This document shows, piece by piece, positions 56,105-56,206 of a stretch of DNA of 56,206 nt. A program made the position numbers and the translations under genes. The notes under the pieces were generated by a model. The model had not been told where the DNA came from, ran no database searches, and worked only from the letters and a program-made list of their open reading frames with translations. The stretch's first letter is position 1. Each line of letters starts with the position of its first letter. Origin of the DNA: Gemmatimonadota bacterium (lineage in GTDB: Bacteria; Gemmatimonadota; Gemmatimonadetes; Longimicrobiales; Gaopeijiaceae); the NCBI GenBank assembly GCA_022340865.1, contig JAJDNC010000059.1:1-56206 (forward strand), written 5' to 3'.

Positions 56105-56206
56105 TGACGGCTTTCGGGTGTGTAGAGAGAGAAGGACGATCGGATGCTGGAAGGGAGAAGACCGGGGCGAAGAGCCGCGGTCGGGAGCATCGGTCAAGCG
56201 GGAAAG

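Larger units (their letters stand above)
55759..56206. other. Gene-free 3' end, probable leader of a gene beyond the window
   Basis: Apart from a promoter and a few motifs listed separately there is no credible protein gene in this 448-bp stretch. The second half is purine-rich on the plus strand (many GAAAG, AGAGAG and GAAGAAG runs), unlike the coding regions. Such a long untranslated leader on the plus strand would suit an rRNA operon starting to the right. Confidence 0.45.

Noticed and set aside
55990..56190. Minus-strand frames at the window end (66 and 104 residues, Ser/Leu/Phe-rich)
   Set aside because: They are the complement of the purine-rich repeat region, which gives long open frames by composition alone.

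Overview
The window is a GC-rich, gene-dense chromosomal segment from a Gram-negative (diderm) bacterium. The diderm assignment rests on a PilQ outer-membrane secretin, two lipobox lipoproteins and a periplasmic HtrA protease. GTG and TTG starts are frequent and many gene pairs overlap by ATGA or GTGA. Gene content and order would suit Gemmatimonadota or a related phylum, but that is an inference from style; no rRNA gene lies in the window. No plasmid, phage or CRISPR signature was seen.

Region 1 (1-14786) is a type IV pilus locus. It holds the major pilin pilA, a PilS/PilR-like two-component system whose regulator is a sigma-54 activator, and two successive minor-pseudopilin quartets, each in the order GspH/FimT-like, PilV-like, PilW-like, PilX-like. 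These are followed by pilMNOPQ, a lipoprotein and a terminator. A sigma-54-like promoter precedes the second quartet. The prepilin peptidase lies far away at 43545-44369; the motor ATPases and the platform protein are not in the window.

Region 2 (14857-27892, plus strand) is a long housekeeping run: aroC-aroK-topA-trmFO-xerC-hslV-hslU-argF-gcvT-mog and a second sigma-54 activator with a degenerate receiver domain. The topA-trmFO-xerC-hslVU part matches the order known in Bacillus.

Region 3 (27856-39006, minus strand) is a proteostasis block: tRNA-Leu(UAG)-tig-clpP-clpX, lon-engB-lipoprotein, htrA and dnaK. With hslVU just before it, most cytoplasmic and periplasmic protein quality control sits within about 17 kb.

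Region 4 (39191-46590) is mixed: a possible small minus-strand gene with its own terminator, a concentrative nucleoside transporter overlapping a purine nucleoside phosphorylase, thiD, a SpoU-type RNA methyltransferase, prepilin peptidase, a zinc-ribbon protein, a gamma-carbonic-anhydrase-like protein lacking one canonical His ligand, and a CNNM/CorC-type CBS protein.

Region 5 (46936-54671) is a complete F1Fo ATP synthase operon, atpZ-atpI-atpB-E-F-H-A-G-D-C. It has an extra N-terminal hydrophobic segment on subunit b and an epsilon subunit without the usual C-terminal helical domain.

Region 6 (54711-56206) holds a PHP-domain phosphoesterase whose stop codon is the insertion point of a 229-bp MITE-like element (19-bp terminal inverted repeats, TTAG target duplication, many internal hairpins). 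After it comes a promoter and a long purine-rich leader with decamer repeats that may belong to an rRNA operon beyond the window edge. The MITE-like element and the doubled pseudopilin set are the most notable observations.
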